Under the pieces are notes generated by a model. The model saw nothing but the letters and a program-made list of their open reading frames with translations. It searched no databases and was not told where the DNA came from. Made by a program: the position numbers and the translations under genes. A stretch of 25,626 nt of DNA from an uncultured Collinsella sp. (GTDB lineage: Bacteria > Actinomycetota > Coriobacteriia > Coriobacteriales > Coriobacteriaceae). Of this stretch, positions 17,653-25,365 are shown piece after piece (within the stretch, counting starts at the first letter, position 1; every line of letters begins with the position of its first letter). The stretch is from NCBI GenBank assembly GCA_905207425.1, contig CAJLLB010000017.1:1-25626 (forward strand). Reading direction: 5' to 3'.

Positions 17653-20463
17653 CTATAGCGAAACGGATCCGTTTTTCTTGATGCGGGCGAGTATGTTTTT
17701 GAGCTTGTTAAAGTCGAGCGGTTTGGACAGATGGGCGTTCATGCCGGCGTCGTGTGCCGCCTTGGCGTCCTCGGCAAAGGCATTGGCGGTGAGCGCGATG
17801 ATGGGGATATCGGCTGCATCGACCTTCTCGCTCAGGCGAATCGCGCGGGTTGCCTCGTAACCGTCCATGTCCGGCATCATAATGTCCATCAGGATCGCAT
17901 CGAAGCTGCCGGCGGGATGAGACAGGTACAGATCGACGACTTCGTTGCCGTTGACGGCGCGGGTGACCACGACGCCCTCGGATTCTAGCAGCGCCTGGGC
18001 AATCTCGGCATTCAATTCGTTGTCTTCGGCGAGCAGCACGTTCATGTCGGCGAGCGAGCAGTCGAGCGCCCTCTCGACCGTATTCGCCCGCGCCCGGGGG
18101 TTCTTGTCGATATCGAGCGGAATTTCCACGTAGAACGTGGTGCCCACATGGAGTTCGCTGGTGACTTCGATGGTGCCGCCCATCAGTTCAATAAGCGACT
18201 TGACGATTGGCATGCCCATGCCGGTTCCTTGGAACTTGCTGCGCGCATCGTCACCTTCTTGGGCAAACGGCTCATAGATATGCTTTAAAAACTCGGGAGC
18301 CATGGCAATGCCGGTATCCGAAACGCTAAAGCAAAAGAGCGCGCGCCCGTTATCGAGTGGCTTGGTCTGTGAACTAAAGGTGACGGAGCCGCCGTGCTTG
18401 TTGTACTTAATGCTGTTGTCTAACAGGTTGATCATGACCTGTCGGATATGGGTGGGACTGCCGATTACGTATGGCCCCGTGGCGTACGGCAGACTATTGT
18501 CCTGCATGGTGATGCCGTTACTGGACGCGCGGAGCTTGCACAGCACCAGCGTATCGTCACAAAGCTCTTTGAGGTTAAAAGGCGCATGTTCCAGTGTTAG
18601 CTTGCGGTCTTCGATTTTTCCCATCTCGAGGATGTCGTTGATCAGCGAGAGCAGGTGATTGGCGGCAACGCGCGCCTTGGCACGGCTCTCGCGGGCGACT
18701 TGCATATCGCCTTCCTTCAATTCTTCAATTTCGATAAGGCCCAGGATACCGTTGAGCGGCGTACGGATGTCGTGGCTCATGCGCGTGAGGAATGCCGTCT
18801 TAGCGGCGTTGGCAGCATCGGCTTTTTTGCGCTCGGTTCGAGCGCGCACGAGCGCCCAGATGAGCAGGACGATGCCGACCGACAACATACCGATGAGGGT
18901 AGCTGCAATGGCGGTGCGGTTGCGATAAAGGAATTGAAGCGTGTTGGATTCCTGGGCCGTGTACGACGTGGAGGAGTAATTACTTGCGGAGAGCGATTCT
19001 CCGGCATTGATGATGCCCTTGTTGATGATTCCCAGCAGCTCGGGCTTTCCGCGCGAAATCCAGCACGAGAGCTCACAGGTGTCAGGGAGCTCGACCGTCT
19101 CGCAGTCCTCGAGATCATAACGGTCACCGATGGTTTTTACGCGTGAACTGGGAGCGACGATGCAGTGCGCCGTTCCCTTCCTGAGGGCGTCGAACGCTTC
19201 ATCGTCGGATTGGTATTCGGTCACGGTCGCTGTGGGGAACAGACTTTCAAGTGCATTTTTGTTGACAAACGATGATTTGGTACAGGCGATGTTCTGAAGG
19301 TCTTTGTTCAGGTTGCTGCCGGTGTAGATGGCGGTGAGGGATATGGTCCCCAACGATATCGACTGCACAACGCCTGTTTGCTCGGCAAACCAGTAATCTC
19401 GGTATACCGGCAGCGCAACGGCTATGCTTCCCTTTGACAGGGCCTTTGACATCATCTTGTAGCTATCAAAGGCGACGGTTTTGACCGTAATGCCAAATTT
19501 ATCGTGTAGCGTCGTCGCAAGCGATGCGAGCGAGCCTTCCATTTCGCCGTCTTCGTCCTCGTTGCAGTAGGGGAGTTTGCCCGTAATGTAGCCGAGCGTG
19601 ATGGTGTTGTTGTTTGCTTTGAGCCAGGAACATTCGGGGCCGTTGAGCGATGATGAACCGCTGTTTTGGGCCGAGTAGCTAGATTTGACTTCGTCGTTAT
19701 AGCGTTGGTTGACGCGGGCGATTGCCGTCATGGCGGCATTGATGTCGTTCATCAGGTCGGGGCGGCTTTTGGGAACGGCAAGATAGTAGTCGTTCGAACC
19801 AATGTAGAACATGGGGGAGGCACTGGGCGACGAGATCGTGTCGTTCATGATGATGGCGTCGACCTCGTTGTTTGCGAGTGCGTCAAAGAGGGCACCGCCA
19901 GTGTCGATTTCTTTATAGGTGCAGGTAATGCCTTCGTTGGCGAGCCACTGCTGGCCGACGAGGGTTTGCATAACACCGCGGTTGCAGCCGATAGTGAGAC
20001 CTTGAAGTGCTTGAGGGTCACCCTTTGCGAGGTCGTCACGGTCGGGCCTGGCGTAGATGTAGTAGCGCTCGGTGCCCTCGGGGTTCGAGGAAAAGAGCAG
20101 CTTTTGGGCGCGTTCCTCGGAGTAGGAGATGTTGGGCATGAGGTCGATCTCGCCCGCCTCGAGCATGTCCATAAGCTCGGTGAAGGTGCCGGAGACGTAT
20201 TCGTACCGCCAGCCGGGCGTGTAGTATGACAGGGTCTGGAGGTACTCGTAACCCCATCCCGAGAGACGCTCGCCGGGGGTGCCGTCTTGGAAGCCCTCGT
20301 TGCTGACGAGCCAACCAACGCGGACCGTCTTGACTTGCTGACTAGAGTCATCGGCAAAAGCCTGGACAGGCGCGATAGAACTCAGCACGGCAAGCGCGGC
20401 AAGCACAATGGTCAGGGCGCGATATATAACTGAACGAAGGACAGTGGCAGCTCTCACGTGCAA
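17653..20463 (-). CDS. Hybrid sensor kinase with two solute-binding domains
   Basis: 936 residues if the TTG at 20463 is used; a GTG at 20457 has better spacing to AGGA and may be the true start. A signal peptide (VLAALAVLSSIAPVQAFA) leads to a family 3 binding domain (about 44-260, VRVGWLVSNEGFQ, EAGEIDLMPNISYSEERAQK) and a second such domain (about 285-490, ITLGYITGKLPYCNEDEDG, KGTAHCIVAPSSRV). One TM helix follows at about 505-530. HisKA has His564 in MSHDIRTPLNGILGL, then the ATPase (DNSIKYNKHG, GTGMGMPIVKSL), and a receiver with Asp860 in ILMDIMMPDMDG. It resembles BvgS-like architecture without an Hpt domain. It lies 42 bp upstream of the NimA-like gene on the same strand. Confidence 0.92.
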   Translation of the reverse strand: MHVRAATVLRSVIYRALTIVLAALAVLSSIAPVQAFADDSSQQVKTVRVGWLVSNEGFQDGTPGERLSGWGYEYLQTLSYYTPGWRYEYVSGTFTELMDMLEAGEIDLMPNISYSEERAQKLLFSSNPEGTERYYIYARPDRDDLAKGDPQALQGLTIGCNRGVMQTLVGQQWLANEGITCTYKEIDTGGALFDALANNEVDAIIMNDTISSPSASPMFYIGSNDYYLAVPKSRPDLMNDINAAMTAIARVNQRYNDEVKSSYSAQNSGSSSLNGPECSWLKANNNTITLGYITGKLPYCNEDEDGEMEGSLASLATTLHDKFGITVKTVAFDSYKMMSKALSKGSIAVALPVYRDYWFAEQTGVVQSISLGTISLTAIYTGSNLNKDLQNIACTKSSFVNKNALESLFPTATVTEYQSDDEAFDALRKGTAHCIVAPSSRVKTIGDRYDLEDCETVELPDTCELSCWISRGKPELLGIINKGIINAGESLSASNYSSTSYTAQESNTLQFLYRNRTAIAATLIGMLSVGIVLLIWALVRARTERKKADAANAAKTAFLTRMSHDIRTPLNGILGLIEIEELKEGDMQVARESRAKARVAANHLLSLINDILEMGKIEDRKLTLEHAPFNLKELCDDTLVLCKLRASSNGITMQDNSLPYATGPYVIGSPTHIRQVMINLLDNSIKYNKHGGSVTFSSQTKPLDNGRALFCFSVSDTGIAMAPEFLKHIYEPFAQEGDDARSKFQGTGMGMPIVKSLIELMGGTIEVTSELHVGTTFYVEIPLDIDKNPRARANTVERALDCSLADMNVLLAEDNELNAEIAQALLESEGVVVTRAVNGNEVVDLYLSHPAGSFDAILMDIMMPDMDGYEATRAIRLSEKVDAADIPIIALTANAFAEDAKAAHDAGMNAHLSKPLDFNKLKNILARIKKNGSVSL

Positions 20464-20544
20464 TCCTAACGAATCGAGACATTACCGCATAAGGATACCA
20501 GCTCAGCCTGCCCAGTCGGCAGCTGCACCGCTAAACGCTCCCGC

Positions 20545-20602
20545 CCGGCAGTTGGGGACAGTCCCTTTCTGCTGGCACAAAAGGAACGTCCCTAACTGCC
20601 GG
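20545..20602. repeat. REP-like imperfect palindrome
   Basis: CCGGCAGTT (20545-20553) pairs with AACTGCCGG (20594-20602), and pairing continues through GGGAC/GTCCC with one G-T pair. The left arm carries GGGACAGTCCCTTT, also found at 9361-9387; the right arm carries GAACGTCCCTAAC, like the arm at 10404-10423. It lies in the gap before the potassium channel gene. Confidence 0.8.
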
Positions 20603-20608
20603 TTGTGG

Positions 20609-20614
20609 GACAAT
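20609..20614 (+). promoter_or_regulatory. GACAAT -10 box before potassium channel gene
   Basis: GACAAT (20609-20614) lies 42 bp before the ATG at 20656. It matches the box at 12597-12602 in sequence and has a similar distance to its gene. It begins just after the REP-like palindrome. No convincing -35 is seen. Confidence 0.35.
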
Positions 20615-20655
20615 ACCGAGCGAACGAGATTGGGTGTCTGGGAAAAGGGGTCGCG

Positions 20656-21081
20656 ATGAACAGGTTGAGGACGCTTGCCGATGTGCTGCGACAGGCTGGC
20701 TTTGCACGCATCACGGGCCTGTTTCTTATCTTTTACCTGCTGTGCTCGACGGCTGTCTGGCTGTCCGAGCCTACGACCCTCACCTTTGGTGATGGCCTGT
20801 GGTTTAGCTTTGAGACGGTCTCGACGATCGGCTTTGGCGATATCCCGGCAGAAACGCCGGTTGCCCGCGGCATTACCGTCATCCTAAGCGTCATCAGTAT
20901 CTTCTATATCGCCATGCTTACGGGCGTGGCGGTGAACTACTGCAATACGCTCATCAAGCTGCGCCAAAAGGACACCATGGCGCGCTTTATGGACGATCTT
21001 GAGCATTTGGAGGAACTCGATCGTGACGAGCTCGCCGACCTGTCGCGCCGCGTGCGCGAATATCGCCGACGCCAACGCTAG
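20656..21081 (+). CDS. Two-TM potassium channel
   Basis: 141 residues. TM helices lie at about 20-36 and 72-95. Between them is a pore helix, then the selectivity filter TIGFGD (57-62) in FETVSTIGFGDIP, the signature of ion-channel (KcsA/MthK-like) pore domains. The C-terminal 45 residues are charged and helical, with no RCK domain. It should form tetramers that conduct potassium; gating is unknown. The start at 20656 is used because earlier residues (from 20605) do not fit the family, although the ribosome binding site (AAAAGGGG) is only moderate. A LOG-family gene follows by 36 bp, so co-transcription is likely. Confidence 0.9.
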   Translation: MNRLRTLADVLRQAGFARITGLFLIFYLLCSTAVWLSEPTTLTFGDGLWFSFETVSTIGFGDIPAETPVARGITVILSVISIFYIAMLTGVAVNYCNTLIKLRQKDTMARFMDDLEHLEELDRDELADLSRRVREYRRRQR

Positions 21082-21117
21082 AACGGACGTCGCGCGTCAC
21101 GACGAGGGGGACTGAAT

Positions 21118-21651
21118 ATGAATATCACCGTGTATCTGGGTGCCAGCGTCGGTAATGACCCGGCGTTTCTGCCCGCGGTGCAGGAGCTGGGCAACTGGAT
21201 TGGCGCCAACGGACACGCGCTGGTATACGGCGGGTCCAAGTCGGGACTGATGGGCGCGCTCGCCGATAGCGTACTCGAGGCAGGTGGACATGTGACGGGT
21301 GTTGAGCCGAGCTTTTTTATCGAGGCCGAGTTTCAACATGACGGAATCGACGACCTCATCGTGACGAGCGATATGGCCGAGCGTAAAGCCAAGATGATCG
21401 AGCTTGGTGATGCCTTCATTGCCTTTCCCGGCGGGACGGGCACGCTCGAGGAGATTGCCGAGGTTATGTCCGCGGTGTCGTTGGGGCACCTGAGTGCTCC
21501 GTGCATCCTGTATAACCTGGACGGTTACTACAACGACCTCAAGGCGCTGCTCGGGCACATGATTGATAAAGGGCTTTCGAGCCCGAGGCGCCAGCACGGC
21601 ATCTACTTTGCCGACGATTTGCGCGAGATCGCCTCGATTATCAACGGATAA
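21118..21651 (+). CDS. LOG-family nucleotide 5'-monophosphate phosphoribohydrolase-like protein
   Basis: A 177-residue protein of the LOG/YvdD family. Motifs are GASVGNDPAF, YGGSKSGLMGALADSVLEAG, MAERKAKMIELGDAFIAFP and the catalytic PGGTGTLEEIAEVM. Family members hydrolyse cytokinin-type or purine nucleoside monophosphates to base and ribose 5-phosphate, and many are mislabelled lysine decarboxylases. The true bacterial substrate is often unknown. A GAGGGGG site precedes the ATG. It lies between two ion-channel genes. Confidence 0.88.
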   Translation: MNITVYLGASVGNDPAFLPAVQELGNWIGANGHALVYGGSKSGLMGALADSVLEAGGHVTGVEPSFFIEAEFQHDGIDDLIVTSDMAERKAKMIELGDAFIAFPGGTGTLEEIAEVMSAVSLGHLSAPCILYNLDGYYNDLKALLGHMIDKGLSSPRRQHGIYFADDLREIASIING

Positions 21652-21731
21652 GGCTTGAGCCTGCCCCACTATGACTCCCAATGGTGCCGTTTGCAGCGCA
21701 GATGGTTGGCTCGTTCGGGCGACGCTCGCTC

Positions 21732-21737
21732 TACAAT
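21732..21737 (+). promoter_or_regulatory. TACAAT -10 box before ClC-type channel gene
   Basis: TACAAT (21732-21737) lies 39 bp before the ATG at 21777, followed by a GGGAGG ribosome binding site. The -35 region is not clear. It suggests the ClC gene has its own promoter rather than relying only on the upstream genes. Confidence 0.4.
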
Positions 21738-21776
21738 AAAACGCATCTATGTCGACTTTGACCGCGGGAGGACCCG

Positions 21777-23081
21777 ATGGATAACCTTGCCAAACCCACA
21801 AACCGCGTGCTGTTTTTAGTTAGCGTTGCCGTGACCGGCGCACTCGCGGGCGCCGCAGTCTGGCTGTTCTTCTTTGCGATGGAGCACGGCATCGACTATC
21901 TATGGACTGAGATCCCGCACGCACTGGGCGTCGCTTCGCCCGAGCTCGCCAGCGGCCCGTTTGGCTTTCTGCCGTACCCGTTTTTTGTCTGCCTGCTGGG
22001 CGGCCTGTTAATCGGTCTGTACGAAAAGCTTACGGGCGCCAAGACCGATAACCTCAATCAGGTGATGGCTAAGGTCAAGCAAGATGGGCGCTACCCGTAC
22101 GACAACCTGGGCAAGCTTTCGCTCGCGGCATTGCTGCCGCTGCTGTTTGGCGGAAGTATTGGACCGGAGGCGGGCCTGACCGGCGTTATCGCGGGTCTGT
22201 GCAGCTGGGTTGGCGACCGCATGCGCCGCTTTGGCGCCGAGTTTAGGGAGCTCACACTGCTGGGTACCCAGGCTGCCCTGACGGCGCTCTTTACCGCGCC
22301 CGTCTTTGGCTTTGTGGCGCCGCTCGCCGGTAGCGCTGACGGCCAGGGCGAAGACGCCCACAATGAGTCCGCGTCCGACGAGATCACCATCAAGCTGCCC
22401 AAGGCGCAAAAGACGGTGGTCTATGGCATTGCGATTGCCAGCGGTCTGGGTGCCTACCTGCTGCTTGGCCAGCTTGTGGGCGGCGGCATGGGCATGCCCA
22501 GGTTCGAGTCCGCCGAGGTGGGCAACCTGGAACTTGCCTGGCTTATCCCCCTGTCGCTCGTCGGTACGGTCTGCGGCTGGCTGTACTTTGTTTCGGAGCA
22601 CGCGAGCGAGGCCCTGGCGCACGCGATGGGGGAGCGCCCCATCGCCAAGGCAATGCTGGCCGGTCTGGTACTTGCCGCCTGCGGTACGGCTCTGCCCTTC
22701 ACCATGTTTGCCGGCGAGACGCAGGCCGACGTGCTCATGGAAACCTATCTGACCATCCCCGCCGGCGTGCTCATCGCGACCGGTCTGGTTAAGGCCATGC
22801 TGACCCCCGCCCTCATCAATATGGGCTGGCGCGGCGGCCATTTCTTTCCCGTCATCTTCTCGGGCGTAAGCCTGGGCTACGGCCTTGCCATCCTCACCGG
22901 CGCCGATCCGGTATTTTGCGTCGCCGTCTGCACGGCATCGACGATGGGTGCGGTCATGCGTCAGCCGGTCATGGTCGTGGGCCTGCTGCTCATGTGCTTC
23001 CCACTCAAGGGTATCGTCTGCATGATCATCGCCGCCGTTATCGCCGCTGGCATTCCGCTGCCCAAGCCGCTGCGCAAGTAG
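21777..23081 (+). CDS. ClC-family chloride channel-like protein
   Basis: 434 residues with about ten hydrophobic segments. ClC hallmarks are GSIGPEAGLTG (126-136), aligned with the canonical GREGP block, and MGWRGGHFFPVIFSG, aligned with GGxFxP. In the first block the position of the conserved gating glutamate is Ile; a Glu occurs two residues after the Pro. A hydrophilic insert (SADGQGEDAHNESASDE) sits in mid-protein. This looks like the 'voltage-gated chloride channel family' branch found in actinobacteria rather than a standard H+/Cl- exchanger. The anion and direction cannot be read from sequence. Confidence 0.87.
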   Translation: MDNLAKPTNRVLFLVSVAVTGALAGAAVWLFFFAMEHGIDYLWTEIPHALGVASPELASGPFGFLPYPFFVCLLGGLLIGLYEKLTGAKTDNLNQVMAKVKQDGRYPYDNLGKLSLAALLPLLFGGSIGPEAGLTGVIAGLCSWVGDRMRRFGAEFRELTLLGTQAALTALFTAPVFGFVAPLAGSADGQGEDAHNESASDEITIKLPKAQKTVVYGIAIASGLGAYLLLGQLVGGGMGMPRFESAEVGNLELAWLIPLSLVGTVCGWLYFVSEHASEALAHAMGERPIAKAMLAGLVLAACGTALPFTMFAGETQADVLMETYLTIPAGVLIATGLVKAMLTPALINMGWRGGHFFPVIFSGVSLGYGLAILTGADPVFCVAVCTASTMGAVMRQPVMVVGLLLMCFPLKGIVCMIIAAVIAAGIPLPKPLRK

Positions 23082-23169
23082 TACGGTGGCGCACGCCGGG
23101 GACATGCCGTTTGCCACGGATTGGCGGGGAGGGGGCGATCACGCCCTTCGTAGATCGAGACTCGCGTGC

Positions 23170-23868
23170 TTACAAATCGCGTGCTCGGTAAACCTTGGTG
23201 CTGACGGTGCAGCTGATTGCACATAGTGCGAGCGCCAGTACTGCAATTCCTGCACACAGACAGCCAAGGACGGTGGGATCGGGATTTGCCCCGGCATTCG
23301 ACATAAGCCAGTTGCTGATGGGGTTGGAGGAGCTCAACGTGGCAATGGCAAGGCACCAGAGCAGGGCAAACAGGCCAACGGATAGGCGCAGCGCCTCCAT
23401 GTGTCCAAATCGAAAGAACAGCGGCTGTGCCAAAAACACCATCATGAGGGAGATGAGCATCGATGCTGCCGAGGCTATTGCGATCTCAAAGACGGTTTGT
23501 CCTGTCGAGGTCACGCCCGCACTGTTGAAGAGCGGAAGGACGATGATGTTCAAAAGCACGGCGGCGCAGGCCATGATGGCCGAGAAGACAACGATGCACA
23601 GGTAGCGGGCACAAATAATGTCTTTGCGCGAGAAGGGCAACGTCGCCCGATAACGCTCCCAGCCATTTTGATTGTCGAAGCCGGCCAGCGAGCTCATGGC
23701 CATGATGGGCGACATGGCACTGACCGCGCAGGCGCCGGCACTCATGCCGGAGTCACCGTCCGATGCGTTGGCGAGGGTCAGTACGACGAATATGAACAGG
23801 CCGACGCCCGCGATGCTCGGGACAAGCGTGCGGACGATGGCGAGCTCAGACATAAAGGCACGTTTCAT
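23170..23868 (-). CDS. ABC-2 type permease of GntR/ABC operon
   Basis: 232 residues with about six hydrophobic segments. The region SSLAGFDNQNGWERYRATLPFSRKDIICARYLC is typical of ABC-2 permeases of the YtrC/BcrB kind. Its ATG overlaps the stop of the ATPase gene by 4 bp. With the ATPase it should form an exporter; the substrate is unknown. It is convergent with the ClC gene; the 88-bp gap holds only a weak GGGCG/CGCCC hairpin (23133-23146). Confidence 0.85.
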   Translation of the reverse strand: MKRAFMSELAIVRTLVPSIAGVGLFIFVVLTLANASDGDSGMSAGACAVSAMSPIMAMSSLAGFDNQNGWERYRATLPFSRKDIICARYLCIVVFSAIMACAAVLLNIIVLPLFNSAGVTSTGQTVFEIAIASAASMLISLMMVFLAQPLFFRFGHMEALRLSVGLFALLWCLAIATLSSSNPISNWLMSNAGANPDPTVLGCLCAGIAVLALALCAISCTVSTKVYRARDL

Positions 23869-24746
23869 TTTGAAGCCCCTTTCAGCATGAGGCGAAGATA
23901 GTCATCAATGGTTGCCCGGTCGCAGGGAATCTCGGGGAAGGCCTCGAGCGCCTCGCGACGGTTGGGCACGAGCACGTCAACGCTATAGGCGTGGTGGGCG
24001 GCACGGGCGTCTTCGACGCAAGCCATAAGCTCGACGGCTTGTGCCTGTGTGCAGTGGGCGATGCCGGCTCGGTCGGTAATGTCCTCGCGCGGCAGGTAAA
24101 ACACAATCGAGCCGTTATCGATGCAGATGACGCGGTCGGCAGCGCGCTCAAGGTCGGAAGTAATATGGCTCGAGAGCAGCACGCTGCGCTGGCCGTCGGA
24201 AACAAAGGCGAGCAGCTCGTCGAGCAGCTCCTCGCGCGCCATGGGGTCGAGGCCCGCGGTGGCTTCGTCCAAAATGAGCAGCTTGGCATTGTGGCTGAGT
24301 GCGCAGGCAAGCTGCAGCCTCATGCCCATGCCGCGGGAGAGGTCCTTGACCTTTGTCTTGGGATCGAGGCCAAATCGGTCGATGAATCCGGCGAACGTTT
24401 TGCGGTCCCACGTGGGGTACGCCGGGCCTACGAGTGCCTCGATCTGGCCCACCTTGAGCGTTGAAGGGAAGGGGCACGTGTCCAGCACGAGGCCGACACG
24501 GGCACGTAGACAACGCTGTGTCTCATCGGGCGCGTCGGCGCCACAGCGCTGCCCAAACAGGCGCACCTCGCCGGCATCGAGCTTTATAAGCCCGAGAGCA
24601 GCTCGAATCGTCGTTGTTTTGCCAGCACCGTTGGCACCAACAAAGCCGACGATCTGGCCAGGCTCCACGGCAAGCGTGACGTCGCGCAGTGAAAAGCGGT
24701 CGCTTACAGTGCGTGAGATGCCTTTGAGTTCAAGCAAGTTTTGCAT
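23865..24746 (-). CDS. ABC transporter ATPase of GntR/ABC operon
   Basis: 293 residues. Walker A is GANGAGKTT (37-45), signature LSRGMGMRLQLA (136-147) and Walker B LLILDEATAGLDP, followed by the H-loop LLSSHITSDLERAADR. The LSRGM signature and the C-terminal 75-residue extension fit the YtrB/BcrA group, which partners ABC-2 permeases. It starts 23 bp after the GntR gene and overlaps the permease by 4 bp. Operons of this kind in Gram-positives respond to cell-wall-active drugs or stress. Confidence 0.92.
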   Translation of the reverse strand: MQNLLELKGISRTVSDRFSLRDVTLAVEPGQIVGFVGANGAGKTTTIRAALGLIKLDAGEVRLFGQRCGADAPDETQRCLRARVGLVLDTCPFPSTLKVGQIEALVGPAYPTWDRKTFAGFIDRFGLDPKTKVKDLSRGMGMRLQLACALSHNAKLLILDEATAGLDPMAREELLDELLAFVSDGQRSVLLSSHITSDLERAADRVICIDNGSIVFYLPREDITDRAGIAHCTQAQAVELMACVEDARAAHHAYSVDVLVPNRREALEAFPEIPCDRATIDDYLRLMLKGASK

Positions 24747-24769
24747 GGTATAGCCTTTCTTGCAGATGG

Positions 24770-25150
24770 CTACTGCATGGTTTCGGGGGCTACCAGGTCG
24801 AGCATCTCGTGCAGTTTGTCGCGCGTGACGCCCAGGGCTTCGGCTTGTTCTGCCGCCTGCGTAAGCAGCTCTTCGATATGGCAGAGCTGGTTTTCACGCA
24901 AGAGTTCTTGGTTGCCGTCGGCAACAAAGCAGCCCTTGCCCTGCACGGTACAGATAAACCCGAGCTGCTCCAGATCGGCGTAGACGCGCTTGGTGGTGAT
25001 GACGCTCACGCCCAGGTCGCTCGCGAGTGCGCGGATGCTGGGGAGTTTGGCTCCCGCGGCGAGCGTGCCCGAAAGGATCTGAGCTTTGACCTGCGAGGAT
25101 ATCTGCTCGTAGATGGGCTTGTCGCTCGAATTGGATAGGATAATGTCCAC
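24770..25150 (-). CDS. YtrA-like GntR-family regulator
   Basis: 126 residues, the short length typical of the YtrA subfamily. The GntR winged helix reads KPIYEQISSQVKAQILSG, LPSIRALASDLGVSVITTKR and LEQLGFICTVQGKGCFV; a short helical C-terminus follows for dimerisation, without a large ligand domain. The GTG start at 25150 has AAGGAG 6 nt upstream. It heads the operon with the ATPase and permease and should repress it. An inverted repeat just upstream is a likely operator. Confidence 0.92.
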   Translation of the reverse strand: MDIILSNSSDKPIYEQISSQVKAQILSGTLAAGAKLPSIRALASDLGVSVITTKRVYADLEQLGFICTVQGKGCFVADGNQELLRENQLCHIEELLTQAAEQAEALGVTRDKLHEMLDLVAPETMQ

Positions 25151-25177
25151 AGCGGCTCCTTAGCTGTTGGGCTACAC

Positions 25178-25211
25178 GTGTATATAACCGGTAAGCACAG
25201 TATATATACAC
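25178..25211 (-). promoter_or_regulatory. Inverted-repeat operator candidate for the GntR regulator
   Basis: GTGTATATA (25178-25186) and TATATACAC (25203-25211) form a 9-bp perfect inverted repeat with a 16-bp gap, 28 bp upstream of the GntR start. The AT-rich arms also resemble -10 sequences of the operon promoter. Position and symmetry fit autoregulation by the YtrA-like protein; binding is inferred. Confidence 0.6.
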
Positions 25212-25288
25212 TATGCACAGTTACGCAAGAGGCAAATGCTGATTGGGCCGGCTACCCAGGCCCCAACTGATGAATTTGTCCTGATAGG

Positions 25289-25318
25289 CGCTCTAGAGCG
25301 GGATTTCGCGGCTACAAT
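25289..25318 (+). promoter_or_regulatory. prfC promoter with palindrome
   Basis: TACAAT (25313-25318) is a -10 box 47 bp before the prfC start. The 12-bp palindrome CGCTCTAGAGCG (25289-25300) occupies the -35 region. It could be an operator, or chance. Confidence 0.4.
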
Positions 25319-25365
25319 AGTGCGGTTACAACGACGTAATGCACTCAATGCAAGAAAGGATCCGC

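Noticed and set aside
22008..23117. 369-codon open frame on the minus strand
   Set aside because: It is antisense to the ClC-type gene; its translation is Gly/His/Gln-rich with no domain.
23133..23146. GGGCG/CGCCC hairpin between the ClC-type gene and the permease
   Set aside because: A 5-bp stem without a T-run is too weak to call a terminator.
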